DNA of 64,000 bases from Terriglobia bacterium (lineage in GTDB: Bacteria > Acidobacteriota > Terriglobia > Terriglobales > Acidobacteriaceae). How positions within the stretch are numbered: the stretch's first letter is position 1; each line of letters starts with the position of its first letter. The stretch is from contig JAIQEU010000017.1 of NCBI GenBank assembly GCA_020073665.1, positions 1-64,000 of the forward strand, read 5' to 3'. This document shows, piece after piece, positions 43,113 to 52,541 of the stretch. A program made the position numbers and the translations under genes. The notes below the pieces were generated by a model. It made no database searches and was not told the origin of the DNA. It was given only the letters and a program-made list of their open reading frames with translations.

Positions 43113-44678
43113 ATGCAGGTCGTGGAAGATGTGGCGCCGCTCCACCGTGTGAATGTGAAATTGGTGCTGGATGGCCATTCGCTGAGCATTGAGGATGTCC
43201 GGGACATTGCCCGGAAGCAAGAGCCGGTCGAACTCCACCCCGATGCCATCGCTCGCATCCACAAGTGCCGTGGCCTGCTGGAGCGCAAGATCAAGGCCCG
43301 GGAAATCATGTACGGCGTCAACACCGGCATAGGCGAACTTTCCGAAGTCGTGCTCACCCCGGAGCAGGTCGAAAAGTTTCAGAGATACCTGCTTTATTCC
43401 CATGCCGCAGGCTGCGGAGAAGCCTGCAGCGAAGAAGATGTCCGGGCGGGGATGCTCTCCCGCCTCAACACCCACTGTTGGGGCCATTCCGGGATAAGGC
43501 TCGAAATCGTCCAGACGCAGGTCGAGATGCTCAATCGCGGCGTTACCCCGGTGGTGTGCCAGAAGGGTTCGGTGGGCGCCTGCGGCGATCTTTCACCGAT
43601 GGCCCAGATGGCGATCACCCTCATGGGTGAGGGCGAGGTGTTCTACCAGGGAAGAAGGCTGCCTGCGAAGGAAGGCATGGCGGAAGCTGGAATTCCCACC
43701 GTAGTTTTCCGCGAGAGAGACGGGCTGGCGACCATCAACGGATCCGATCTCATCACCGGGATGGGCTGCCTCGAGTTGTGTGACGCTGAGAGGTGGATCA
43801 GGACGCAGGAAGTGGCATTGGCGATGACACTCGAGGCGCTCAATGCCAACATGAAAGCCTACGATCCCCGGATTCATCTCGTCCGGGGCTATCCCGGCGC
43901 ACAAGAGTGCGCTGAAAACGTGCGCCGGCTGACCGAGGGCTCGGAACTCCTCAACCGGCCGGGGAAGAAGTTGCAGGATGCATACTCTCTGCGCTCCAGC
44001 CCGCAGGTCATCGGCGCCGCACGAGATGCCTGTAAATGGATCCGGCAGATGCTGGAGACGGAACTGAACCATGCCGCCGACAATCCCATCTTCTTTCCTG
44101 ACGAAGACCTGGTGCTGACGGGCGCGAACTTCCAGGGCACGCCGATGGCATTTGCGCTGGAATTGCTTGGCATTTCGCTGACGACCGTCGCGGCGCTCAG
44201 TGAACGTAGGCTCAATCGTCTGATGAATCCCCACTTGTCGGCGGGCCTACCCGCCTTCTTGACGAAGGGTGCCGGGATGTTCTCCGGGCTGATGCTGTCG
44301 CAGTACACCGCGGGGGCGTTGGTCTGCGAGAGCCGGGTACTCAGCCACCCTGCGGCCACTGGATCCATCCCGGCAGCCGCCGATCAGGAAGACTTCGTCT
44401 CCATGGGCATGACCACCGCCATCAAGACGCGGCAGATCATCGAGAACTCTTGGTATGTACTCGCCATCGAACTGATGGCGGCCGCCCAGGCCTTCGACCT
44501 GCGGGAACCGGTCACGCCTTCGCCCGCCACGCAGGCCGCCTACCGAGTCGTCCGCAAGCACGTGGGAAAGTTGGAGGAAGATAGGCCCCTGCACGACGAC
44601 ATCAACAAACTCGCCAGTCTTGCCAAAGCGGGAGAAATCCTGGAAGCCGCCGAGGAGGTCGTCGGAACACTGAAGTGA
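43113..44678 (+). CDS. MIO-type aromatic amino acid/histidine ammonia-lyase with an Ala-Cys-Gly triad
   Basis: A 521-residue member of the HAL/PAL/TAL family, which eliminates or shifts an amino group with a 4-methylideneimidazole-5-one cofactor. Present: Tyr67 loop (YGVNTGIGEL), the selectivity pair Ser96-His97 in LLYSHAAGCGE (as in histidine lyases), SVGACGDLSPMAQ, SSPQVIGAARD and DQEDFVSMG. The cofactor triad reads Ala156-Cys157-Gly158 (TGC at 43581-43583) instead of Ala-Ser-Gly. Known Ser-to-Cys mutants of HAL can still form the cofactor, so activity is possible. No other hut gene is present. GGAGG precedes the ATG. Located after the ligase/ACP/oxoamine-synthase set, so a biosynthetic role is more likely than histidine breakdown. 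Confidence 0.9.
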   Translation: MQVVEDVAPLHRVNVKLVLDGHSLSIEDVRDIARKQEPVELHPDAIARIHKCRGLLERKIKAREIMYGVNTGIGELSEVVLTPEQVEKFQRYLLYSHAAGCGEACSEEDVRAGMLSRLNTHCWGHSGIRLEIVQTQVEMLNRGVTPVVCQKGSVGACGDLSPMAQMAITLMGEGEVFYQGRRLPAKEGMAEAGIPTVVFRERDGLATINGSDLITGMGCLELCDAERWIRTQEVALAMTLEALNANMKAYDPRIHLVRGYPGAQECAENVRRLTEGSELLNRPGKKLQDAYSLRSSPQVIGAARDACKWIRQMLETELNHAADNPIFFPDEDLVLTGANFQGTPMAFALELLGISLTTVAALSERRLNRLMNPHLSAGLPAFLTKGAGMFSGLMLSQYTAGALVCESRVLSHPAATGSIPAAADQEDFVSMGMTTAIKTRQIIENSWYVLAIELMAAAQAFDLREPVTPSPATQAAYRVVRKHVGKLEEDRPLHDDINKLASLAKAGEILEAAEEVVGTLK

Positions 44679-44874
44679 GAAACGGCACCTTTTCGGCATC
44701 ATTCCAGGCCCTCCTAACCGGGCAGTAGAAGAACGATCAAGCCGTGCAGGCCCCGTCTGTAATTAATCCGGCTTTGCAAGAGCACATCCCCCTTGCCAGC
44801 AAGTGGCTTCCCCGGAAGCTGGGCTTCGGATATAAAGGAAAATCACAAAGCTCGCCCGGCGGAGATCAATCCTG

Positions 44875-45747
44875 ATGGAACTGCGAATTGAAGGCTTATC
44901 CAAGGTGTATCCCGGTGGAGTGCACGCGTTGGACAACGTTACTCTCACCATCCGACCCGGAATGTACGGGCTTCTGGGCCCAAACGGTGCCGGCAAATCG
45001 ACGCTGATGCGCACGATCGCCACGCTGCAGGAGCCGGATACGGGGCAGATTCACCTGGGCAACATCGACGTGCTGCGGCAAAAGCAGGAGTTGCGCAAAA
45101 CGCTGGGATATCTGCCGCAGGAGTTTGGCGTATATCCCCGCACTTCGGCGCAGGACATGTTGAGCCACCTGGCGCTGCTTAAGGGGATCGTAGATGCGAA
45201 GCAGCGGAAGACCACGGTGGAGGCGCTGCTGCACCGCACGAACTTGTGGGAGCACCGGAAAAAAGCGCTGACGGGATTTTCCGGCGGCATGCGGCAGCGC
45301 TTCGGGATTGCGCAAGCGCTGCTGGGGAACCCGCAACTGCTGATTGTCGATGAGCCCACCGCCGGGCTCGACCCCGGCGAGCGTAACCGCTTCTACAGCC
45401 TGTTATCCGACATCGGGGAGAACGTTATTGTGATTCTTTCGACGCACATCGTCGAGGACGTGATGGAACTGTGCACCAACATGGCGATCATTCATCAGGG
45501 CAAGGTGCTGTTCTCCGGCGCGCCGGGGGATGCGGTCAAGAGCCTGGACGGACGCATCTGGCAGAAGACCATCGCCAAGGCCGAGATGAAGGACTATGAG
45601 CAACGCTACCGGGTGATCTCCAACAAGTTGATCGCGGGCAAGCCGCTGATTCACGTGCATGCTGAGCAGAACCCGGGAGATGGGTTCCAGCCGGTGGATC
45701 CGGACTTGGAAGATGTGTTCTTCACCCGCATCACGGGAATTCAATAA
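44875..45747 (+). CDS. ABC transporter ATP-binding protein
   Basis: A 290-residue ATPase: Walker A GPNGAGKST, Q-loop region YLPQEFGVYP, signature TGFSGGMRQRF, Walker B LLIVDEPTAGLDP and the switch His in ILSTHIVED. It has the Ile/Lys-rich C-terminal extension of ABC-2-type drug/lipid exporters. It is 12 bases upstream of the peptidase-permease fusion and is clearly its ATPase. GGAG lies before the ATG. Confidence 0.93.
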   Translation: MELRIEGLSKVYPGGVHALDNVTLTIRPGMYGLLGPNGAGKSTLMRTIATLQEPDTGQIHLGNIDVLRQKQELRKTLGYLPQEFGVYPRTSAQDMLSHLALLKGIVDAKQRKTTVEALLHRTNLWEHRKKALTGFSGGMRQRFGIAQALLGNPQLLIVDEPTAGLDPGERNRFYSLLSDIGENVIVILSTHIVEDVMELCTNMAIIHQGKVLFSGAPGDAVKSLDGRIWQKTIAKAEMKDYEQRYRVISNKLIAGKPLIHVHAEQNPGDGFQPVDPDLEDVFFTRITGIQ

Positions 45748-45759
45748 CGGAGCCTATCC

Positions 45760-48700
45760 ATGTTCCTGCACTTCTTCAAGTTTGAACTTCGTTTCTGGCT
45801 CCGCGGGTGGATGGTCTGGATCTTCTTCCTGGTGGTCGGGCTGTTGTTCTTCGGCGCGGTTAGTTCCGACCACGTCACCGTGGGCGGCACCTTGGGCAAC
45901 ACCTACAAGAATGCGCCCTGGGTGATCGAGAATTACTACGCCATCTGCTCGATTCTCACTCTACTGATGACCACAGCCTTCGTGAACTCAGCCGCTTCGC
46001 GCGAGTTCGCCTGCAATACGAATCAGATCGTGTTCGCAACTCCGCTGAACAAGTTCGATTACCTTGCGGGGCGCTTTTTGGGATCCGCTTTGGTCGCCGT
46101 CATTCCACTGCTGGGAGTTTCGGCAGGAATTCTGGCCGGAAAGTACATGCCGTGGATCGACCCCGAGCGCTGGGGCGCTGTGGTGTGGATGGCGCACCTG
46201 AAAGCCATCCTGGTTTTCGCCCTACCCAACACCCTGTTCATCGCGGCGATTATTTTCGCTATTGCCGTGCTGAGCAGGAGCACCGTCATCTCTTTTGTCG
46301 GCGGGCTACTCCTGCTGGTGGGATCGGCAACCTCCCAGGCGCTGACCACGGATCTGCAGAACCAGACCCTAGCTGCGCTGGTTGATCCCTTTGGCGCCGT
46401 GACCTTTAACGTCGCTACCAAGTACTGGACGGTCGCGGACAAAAACAGTTTGACGCTCGGGTACAGCGGACTTCTGTTGTGGAACCGGCTGCTGTGGATG
46501 GTCGTGGGTTTGCTGGTGTTCGCTTTCGCCTATTGGCGATTCAGCTTTGCCGAGAGAAGTGCGAAGCCGAAGAAGGAGCGCAAGGCCGCCGAGACACCTT
46601 CGCTGACCACGACGGTGATTCCCGTGGCCGAGCGCCACTTTGGGCCGGGGGCGCAATGGGCGCAATTCCGGGGAAGTGCGAAGCTCGAGTTTCGCCGCCT
46701 GGTCAAGACCATTCCCTTCGTTGTGATCACCGCGGCGGCACTGCTGAACTGCCTTACATCCCTGATCTTCAATGCAACCGAGGCTTTTGGAAATACTTCG
46801 TTCCCAGTGACGTACCAGATGCTGCAGCTGATTGCAGGGACGTTATACATCTTCCTGATCGCGCTGATCACTTATCATGCTGGGGTCCTGATCTGGGAGG
46901 AACGCGATCACAGCATTGATGAAGTGCAGGATGCGTTGCCGGCACCAGAGTGGCCTGCCTTTGCTGCGAAGTTCCTTGCGCTGATGAGCAGCATCGCGAT
47001 CATCCAGGCAGTCGCCATGGTGACGGCCATCCTGGTGCAGCACTTCCATCATTATTACCGCTACCAGTTGGGGCTGTATGTCGTGACTCTGTTCGGGACC
47101 GACTTCATTTTGTTCATCTTCCTGGCGGTGCTGGCGTTTTTCATCCATGTGCTCTCGCCCAACAAGTACGTCGGATATTTCACCTTTATAGGCTTTGCCA
47201 TCGTCAATGCGTTTATCTGGCGGCCACTGCACGTGGCGACAAACCTGGTGCAGTTCGCGCAGACACCGGACATGGTCTATTCGGATTTCTTCGGCTACGC
47301 GCCGTTCCTCACCGGCTGGGCGTGGTTCGCCGCGTACTGGACGGCATTTTGCGTGGTGCTGGTGGTGGCGACCCTGGTGCTGTGGCCGCGCGGGCGTGAC
47401 ACCCGCTGGAGCAGCCGCCTGCGGATTGCCCGCCTGCGCTTCCAGGGGCCGCTCCGCGCCGTAGCCGCGTTTGGCCTGGTTGCATTCGTCGCCATTGGCA
47501 TTTGGATCTTCTACAACACCAAGGTACTGAACACTGTCCGAAGCGAAAACGATGGCGACACGCTGCAGGCGAATTACGAAAAAGATTACAAGAAGTTCGA
47601 GAAACAGCCGCAACCGCGTGTCACGGACGTGAAATACGCGATCGATATCTACCCGGAAACGCGGGGAATGGAGATGCGCGGCGAGGAAACGATCCTAAAC
47701 AAGACCTCGCAAGCGCTCACCGAAGTCCGCTTCACCCTGGCAGACAATTACGACACGAAGATTGACCTGCAGGGAGCGAGGCTTACCAAAGACGACCCTC
47801 GGCTTCTCTTCCAGACCTACACGCTGGATCCACCCATGCAGCCCGGCGAGTCGCGGGCCTTGCATTTCACGGTCAAGGCTCGCAACCGCGGCTTTGAAAA
47901 CAGCGTCAGCAACCGCGAGATCGTACAGAACGGCACCTTCTTTAGCAGCAGCGTGGCGCCGATGATGGGCTACCAGCCCAGCAATGAGTTGACCGACCGC
48001 AACAAGCGCAAGGACTTCGGGCTGAAAGAGAAGGACCTGATGCCCGCCCTCGAGCAGAACTGTACGGCCGACTGCATGGACACCTATCTGAGCAACAACT
48101 CGGATTGGGTGAACGTAGAGACCGTGATCAGCACCTCGCCTGACCAGATCGCCGTCGCTCCCGGCTCGCTGCAACGGGAGTGGAGCGCGAATGGCCGCCA
48201 TTATTACCAGTACAAGCTCGATCACTACTCGCTGAATTTCTATTCGTTCATCTCGGCGCGATATGAAGTGGCGCGCAGCAACTGGAACGGAATCGACATC
48301 GAGGTGTACTACCTGAAGGAACATCCCTGGAATGTTCCCAAGATGCTGAAGTCGGTGCAGAAGTCGTTTGCGTATTACACGCAGAATTTCGGACCCTACC
48401 CGCACAAGCAAGCGCGGATCATCGAATTTCCGCGGATTGCACGATTCGCGCAGGCTTTTCCAGGGACCATGCCGTACTCGGAGTCCATCGGATTCATAGC
48501 TAACCTTGAGCATCCAGATGACATTGATTTCGTCTTCTACGTCGTCGCCCACGAGATGGCCCACCAGTGGTGGGCCCATCAGGTGGTCGGGGCCAACATG
48601 CAGGGGGCGACCCTGCTTTCGGAAACCCTGGCGCAGTATTCGGCTTTGATGACCATGGAAAAGGAATACGGCCGCGACACCATGCGCAAGTTCATGCAGT

Positions 48701-49338
48701 ACGAAATGGACAACTACCTGCGCTCGCGCGGCACCGAACTGCTGAAGGAGCGTCCTCTGCTGCGGGTGGAGGCCAGCCAGGGATACATTCACTACCGTAA
48801 GGGCAGCGTGGCGCTGTACTACCTGAGGGAGATGATCGGGGAAGAGGCCGTGAACCGTGCGCTGCGCAAGGTGTTAACTCAGTACGGATATCAGGGCCCG
48901 CCGTACCCCACTTCCTACGCGCTGATGGATGCGCTGCGGGAGCAAACGCCGCCGGAGTTGCAATACCTGCTGCAGGATCTCTTTTACGACATCACGCTGT
49001 TTTCGAATCGCGGGCTCAAAGCCACCGCACACAAGCGCAGCGACAGGAAGTACGACGTAACCGTGGAGGTAGAGACGCACAAATACAAAGCCGACGAAAA
49101 AGGAAATGAAACCGAGGTTCCGGTAAATGACTGGATCGAGGTTGGCGCACTGACCGCTCCGGAGAAGGGAGAAAAATTCGGCAAAGTGCTGCATCGCGAG
49201 CGCGTGCACCTGACCACGGGGAAGAGCACCCACACCTTCACCACGGACACGTTGCCGGAGAAGGCGGGTATCGATCCGCTGTTGCTTCTGGTGGATCGAG
49301 TTCCCGATGACAATCTGGCGAAGGTAACAGTGCAGTAG
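45760..49338 (+). CDS. ABC-2 permease fused to an M1-family zinc aminopeptidase
   Basis: A 1192-residue fusion. Residues 1-590 hold about twelve hydrophobic helices in two ABC-2 permease halves (six each, separated by a charged segment near 265-310). Residues 610-1190 form an M1-type peptidase: VRFTLADNYDTKIDL, a beta-rich region, then the zinc site H931-E932-x2-H935 (VAHEMAHQWWAHQ) with the third ligand Glu in LLSETLAQYSALM, followed by the Arg/Tyr-rich ARRVRSRG-type helices. The peptidase lies on the extracytoplasmic side. With its ATPase it forms an exporter with a built-in peptidase, a recurrent architecture in Acidobacteriota. Substrate unknown. Confidence 0.9.
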   Translation: MFLHFFKFELRFWLRGWMVWIFFLVVGLLFFGAVSSDHVTVGGTLGNTYKNAPWVIENYYAICSILTLLMTTAFVNSAASREFACNTNQIVFATPLNKFDYLAGRFLGSALVAVIPLLGVSAGILAGKYMPWIDPERWGAVVWMAHLKAILVFALPNTLFIAAIIFAIAVLSRSTVISFVGGLLLLVGSATSQALTTDLQNQTLAALVDPFGAVTFNVATKYWTVADKNSLTLGYSGLLLWNRLLWMVVGLLVFAFAYWRFSFAERSAKPKKERKAAETPSLTTTVIPVAERHFGPGAQWAQFRGSAKLEFRRLVKTIPFVVITAAALLNCLTSLIFNATEAFGNTSFPVTYQMLQLIAGTLYIFLIALITYHAGVLIWEERDHSIDEVQDALPAPEWPAFAAKFLALMSSIAIIQAVAMVTAILVQHFHHYYRYQLGLYVVTLFGTDFILFIFLAVLAFFIHVLSPNKYVGYFTFIGFAIVNAFIWRPLHVATNLVQFAQTPDMVYSDFFGYAPFLTGWAWFAAYWTAFCVVLVVATLVLWPRGRDTRWSSRLRIARLRFQGPLRAVAAFGLVAFVAIGIWIFYNTKVLNTVRSENDGDTLQANYEKDYKKFEKQPQPRVTDVKYAIDIYPETRGMEMRGEETILNKTSQALTEVRFTLADNYDTKIDLQGARLTKDDPRLLFQTYTLDPPMQPGESRALHFTVKARNRGFENSVSNREIVQNGTFFSSSVAPMMGYQPSNELTDRNKRKDFGLKEKDLMPALEQNCTADCMDTYLSNNSDWVNVETVISTSPDQIAVAPGSLQREWSANGRHYYQYKLDHYSLNFYSFISARYEVARSNWNGIDIEVYYLKEHPWNVPKMLKSVQKSFAYYTQNFGPYPHKQARIIEFPRIARFAQAFPGTMPYSESIGFIANLEHPDDIDFVFYVVAHEMAHQWWAHQVVGANMQGATLLSETLAQYSALMTMEKEYGRDTMRKFMQYEMDNYLRSRGTELLKERPLLRVEASQGYIHYRKGSVALYYLREMIGEEAVNRALRKVLTQYGYQGPPYPTSYALMDALREQTPPELQYLLQDLFYDITLFSNRGLKATAHKRSDRKYDVTVEVETHKYKADEKGNETEVPVNDWIEVGALTAPEKGEKFGKVLHRERVHLTTGKSTHTFTTDTLPEKAGIDPLLLLVDRVPDDNLAKVTVQ

Positions 49339-49355
49339 TGGGCAGGTTGGTGAGG

Positions 49356-49372
49356 GAACGGGCGCCCCGTTC
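49356..49372. terminator. Hairpin between convergent genes, possible terminator
   Basis: GAACGGG (49356-49362) pairs with CCCGTTC (49366-49372) around a CGC loop. It lies between the convergent peptidase fusion and argJ. There is no U-tract, so function is uncertain. Confidence 0.35.
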
Positions 49373-49427
49373 GGAATGCCAAGATTGCGACCACGGATGC
49401 AAGCCACTCGATCGCGACCTCGATCAA

Positions 49428-50645
49428 TCAGGTGGAGTAGTCTGCATTGATCCGAACGTATTCGCTGGTCAGGTCGGTTGTCAAGAAACGCAGAGGCGTG
49501 CCGCCTGGCCCAAGTTGAACGCGAACCTCGCAGGTCGGCAGTGACAGATGCTGGTGCGCCGCTTTCTCGTTGAAGGCAAATGCTTGTCCGCGGTGACAGA
49601 CTCTCTGCTCCCCGATAAAAATAGAGATGCCCTCAGGATTCACCGGCACTCCCGATCTTCCCACCGCCGCCAGGATTCGTCCCCAGTTGGGGTCGGCGCC
49701 CGCCCATGCCGTCTTTACTAATGGGGAATGCGCAATCGCCCTGGCGATCTGCCTAGCATCGTTCCGGGTTCTTGCACCTTCAATGGAAAGTCGGATGACG
49801 TGCCGCACGCCCTCGCCATCACGGACGATCTGCTCAGCAAGCGACTGGCAGATTTCCAGCAGCGCGGCGCGGAGAAGCCTGGTTGCACGGCGATCCTTCA
49901 AGTCAACACCGCTTTCCCCGCTCGCCAACAACAACACCGTATCATTCGTCGACGTGTCGCCGTCCACCGAGATGCAGTTGAAGGTCTCATCGCAAACCGG
50001 AGCGAGCAGTTGCTTCAACTCACGGGCAGTCGCGGCCACATCGGTGAACAGGTACACCAGCATGGTCGCAAGCTGCGGATGAATCATCCCCGAGCCCTTT
50101 GCGATCCCGAGGAGGCGCACCTCGTGGTGCCGAATTTGTAACACGGCCGAGGCTACCTTCGGGTGCGTGTCGGTGGTCATGATGGTCTCGGCGAACTTCC
50201 GCGCTGCCTCAGGTGTGCCCTGCCGTTGGGCAATGAGGTCCGGGACTTGGGCCAGAATTTTTCCCGTCGGCAGTGGAACCCCAATGATCCCAGTCGAGGA
50301 GGGAAATACCTTGTCCGTTCTGGTGCCAAGAATGCGGGCCGTCTCGCGACAGACCGCGTGGCACGCGTGCAAGCCCTGAGGTCCGGTCGCACAATTCGCA
50401 TTGCCGGAGTTAACCACGACTGCCCGTATTTTCCCTCGGCTCTTCCTCAGTGCCTCGCGGCCGATCACGACCGGCGCGGCAACGACGCGATTCTTCGTAA
50501 ATACGGCCGCGGCAGTCGTTCCGGCACAACATTCCACCAGCGCCAGATCGGGCCGACCGCTCACCTTGATTCCCGCAGAAACAGAAGAAAAAGAGAAGCC
50601 GGAGGGCAAGTGAATTTCAACTGACGTTACACCCAGTTCTGTCAT
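49428..50645 (-). CDS. argJ: Bifunctional glutamate N-acetyltransferase/ornithine acetyltransferase
   Basis: ArgJ moves the acetyl group from N-acetylornithine to glutamate, closing the cyclic arginine pathway. The 405-residue product has the autocleavage site GDTSTNDT, the substrate blocks VVVNSGNANC and KGSGMIHPQLATML, and the C-terminal FLTTDLTSEYVRINADYST of the small chain. The ATG at 50645 overlaps the stop of argA (ATGA). It is the last gene of the operon; no argE is present, consistent with the recycling route. Confidence 0.95.
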   Translation of the reverse strand: MTELGVTSVEIHLPSGFSFSSVSAGIKVSGRPDLALVECCAGTTAAAVFTKNRVVAAPVVIGREALRKSRGKIRAVVVNSGNANCATGPQGLHACHAVCRETARILGTRTDKVFPSSTGIIGVPLPTGKILAQVPDLIAQRQGTPEAARKFAETIMTTDTHPKVASAVLQIRHHEVRLLGIAKGSGMIHPQLATMLVYLFTDVAATARELKQLLAPVCDETFNCISVDGDTSTNDTVLLLASGESGVDLKDRRATRLLRAALLEICQSLAEQIVRDGEGVRHVIRLSIEGARTRNDARQIARAIAHSPLVKTAWAGADPNWGRILAAVGRSGVPVNPEGISIFIGEQRVCHRGQAFAFNEKAAHQHLSLPTCEVRVQLGPGGTPLRFLTTDLTSEYVRINADYST

Positions 50646-51151
50646 GCCTCTAGCTTGACCAGTGCGGACATAGGCTGCCGCAGGATGGCGAAATCTGGCA
50701 ACGCTCCACGAACCATAGCGACTTCGTCGCAACAGTGCAGTTTGGGGCAAGCGCAGCAGTCTTTGTAGAGCTTGTCAGGAATGTCATCCCGTGTCGTTAC
50801 CGAAAATCCGAGGCGGGCAAAAAAGTCCGGGATGCGCGTGAACAGGCACACGCTGCTTACCCGCTGTTTTTCGGCCCTCCGCAACAATGATTTGACCAGC
50901 AGCAGCCCGGCACCTTTTCCCTGACTGGCGGAATCGACCATGATGGAACGGATTTCAGCCAGGTGCAGACCATACAGATGCAAGGCGCCGCAGCCAACGA
51001 TCCGGCCCTTGTCTTCGGCCACGACGAAGTCGCGGATGTTCTCGCAGATTTCGGCGAAGCTGCGCGGCAGCAGGGTGCCGGTTTCGAAGTGCGCCGAGAT
51101 CAACCGGTGAATCTGCTCGGCGTCCGGAAGGATCGCATCACGCGTGCGCAT
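50642..51151 (-). CDS. argA: N-acetylglutamate synthase-type GNAT acetyltransferase
   Basis: A 169-residue GNAT enzyme (acetyl-CoA site GKGAGLLLVKSLLRRA; core AEIRSIMVDSASQGKG) lying between argH and argJ. It ends in a Cys cluster (DCCACPKLHCCDEV), typical of short bacterial N-acetylglutamate synthases of this type. It would provide the first acetylglutamate, while ArgJ recycles the group. It overlaps argH by 14 bases and argJ by 4. The name rests on context; the family alone would say only N-acetyltransferase. Confidence 0.82.
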   Translation of the reverse strand: MRTRDAILPDAEQIHRLISAHFETGTLLPRSFAEICENIRDFVVAEDKGRIVGCGALHLYGLHLAEIRSIMVDSASQGKGAGLLLVKSLLRRAEKQRVSSVCLFTRIPDFFARLGFSVTTRDDIPDKLYKDCCACPKLHCCDEVAMVRGALPDFAILRQPMSALVKLEA

Positions 51152-52541
51152 GCACCACCCCCCGCATGGCAGAAATTCTCTGCTTCGCTTCCGTGATGGC
51201 TTGCTTCACCCTTTCCGGAGCCGTGCCCCCCGGCACGTCGTGTATGGCCAGTACGGACTCCACGGTCAGCCGTAAGTAAACATCCCGATCAAACGCCGGG
51301 CTGAATTGCCGCAACTCCTCGATAGATAGATCCTGGAGCTCACAATTCTTCTCCAGGCACAGTTGGACCGCTTTGCCGACCTGCTCATGCGCCAGGCGGA
51401 ACGGGACACCCTTGCCCGTGAGATAAGTGGCAGCCGCAAACGCATTCATGAATCCTGACTCCGCGGCCTTTTGCATCCGGGTGTAATCGAACGCCACCGC
51501 CTTCATCCATTCCGTAGCCAGCGGCACCAGGGCAAGCGCCGTTTCCGAGGCATCGAACAACGGTTCCTGTGTTTCCTGGAGGTCTTTGTTATACGCAAGC
51601 GGAAGGCCTTTCGTGCTAACGGTCAACGCAGTTGCATCTCCCACGATCCGTCCTGCTTTGCCGCGGGTCAACTCCAGAAGATCAGGATTTTTCTTCTGCG
51701 GCATGGCGCTACTGCCGGTGGAAAACGCCTCCGGCAAATGAACAAACCCAAATTCCTGGGTTGCGAACAGGATCATCTCCTCGGCCCAGCGGCTCAGGTG
51801 CACGGCAAGGAGTGAGAGCGAGTTTACGTATTCCCCAGCGAAGTCGCGATCGCTGGTCGCATCGATGCTGTTTGCAGTAGGCGCGTCGAATCCCAAGTCG
51901 GCCGTCATCGCGTCACGATCCAGCGCCAGCGTGCTTCCCGCTACCGCACCCGAACCGAGGGGACACAGGTTCACCCGCCGTCGGCAATCGCCCAGCCGCT
52001 CCGCGTCGCGCAGGAACATCTCAACGTATGCCAACAGCCATTGCGCGACCAGCACAGGTTCGGCACGCTGCAGGTGAGTGTATGCAGGCATGGCCGCATC
52101 GCCGGCCTGCTCAGCCCGGGCCAGCAAGACTTCCGCGAGGTCGGTGAGGAAGGAACGCAGGTGATCGATGCTCTCCCGTGCGTACAAGCGCAGGTCGGTG
52201 GCAATCTGCTCATTACGGCTGCGTCCGCTGTGCAGCTTTAGAGCCACATCTCCGATCAGAGCGGTGAGTTGCTTCTCCACGAAATCGTGGACGTCCTCAG
52301 CTTCTTCGTCTTCAAGAAACGATGTCGAAGCTGCGGCTTTCTCAGCAATCTGGTCGAGCCCGAACAGAATGGACGCCAGTTCCTCCGCGGAAAGTACCTC
52401 GACTTTCCTCAGAGCGCGGGCATAGGCGCGGCTTGCCTCTAATTCATACTTCAGCAGTCGGCGATCAAAAGGGAACGACCGCTGCCAGCGCTCGAATTCC
52501 GGATCCAGCGGCTGCCGGAACCGGCCCGACCACATCTTCAC
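51138..52541 (-). CDS. argH: Argininosuccinate lyase
   Basis: Splits argininosuccinate to arginine and fumarate. A 467-residue fumarase-superfamily enzyme with the signature GSSAMPQKKNPD, the N-terminal MWSGRFRQPLDPEFERWQRSFPFD and the catalytic HLQRAEP block. Length is normal. It overlaps argG by 4 bases and argA by 14. Confidence 0.97.
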   Translation of the reverse strand: MKMWSGRFRQPLDPEFERWQRSFPFDRRLLKYELEASRAYARALRKVEVLSAEELASILFGLDQIAEKAAASTSFLEDEEAEDVHDFVEKQLTALIGDVALKLHSGRSRNEQIATDLRLYARESIDHLRSFLTDLAEVLLARAEQAGDAAMPAYTHLQRAEPVLVAQWLLAYVEMFLRDAERLGDCRRRVNLCPLGSGAVAGSTLALDRDAMTADLGFDAPTANSIDATSDRDFAGEYVNSLSLLAVHLSRWAEEMILFATQEFGFVHLPEAFSTGSSAMPQKKNPDLLELTRGKAGRIVGDATALTVSTKGLPLAYNKDLQETQEPLFDASETALALVPLATEWMKAVAFDYTRMQKAAESGFMNAFAAATYLTGKGVPFRLAHEQVGKAVQLCLEKNCELQDLSIEELRQFSPAFDRDVYLRLTVESVLAIHDVPGGTAPERVKQAITEAKQRISAMRGVVHAHA

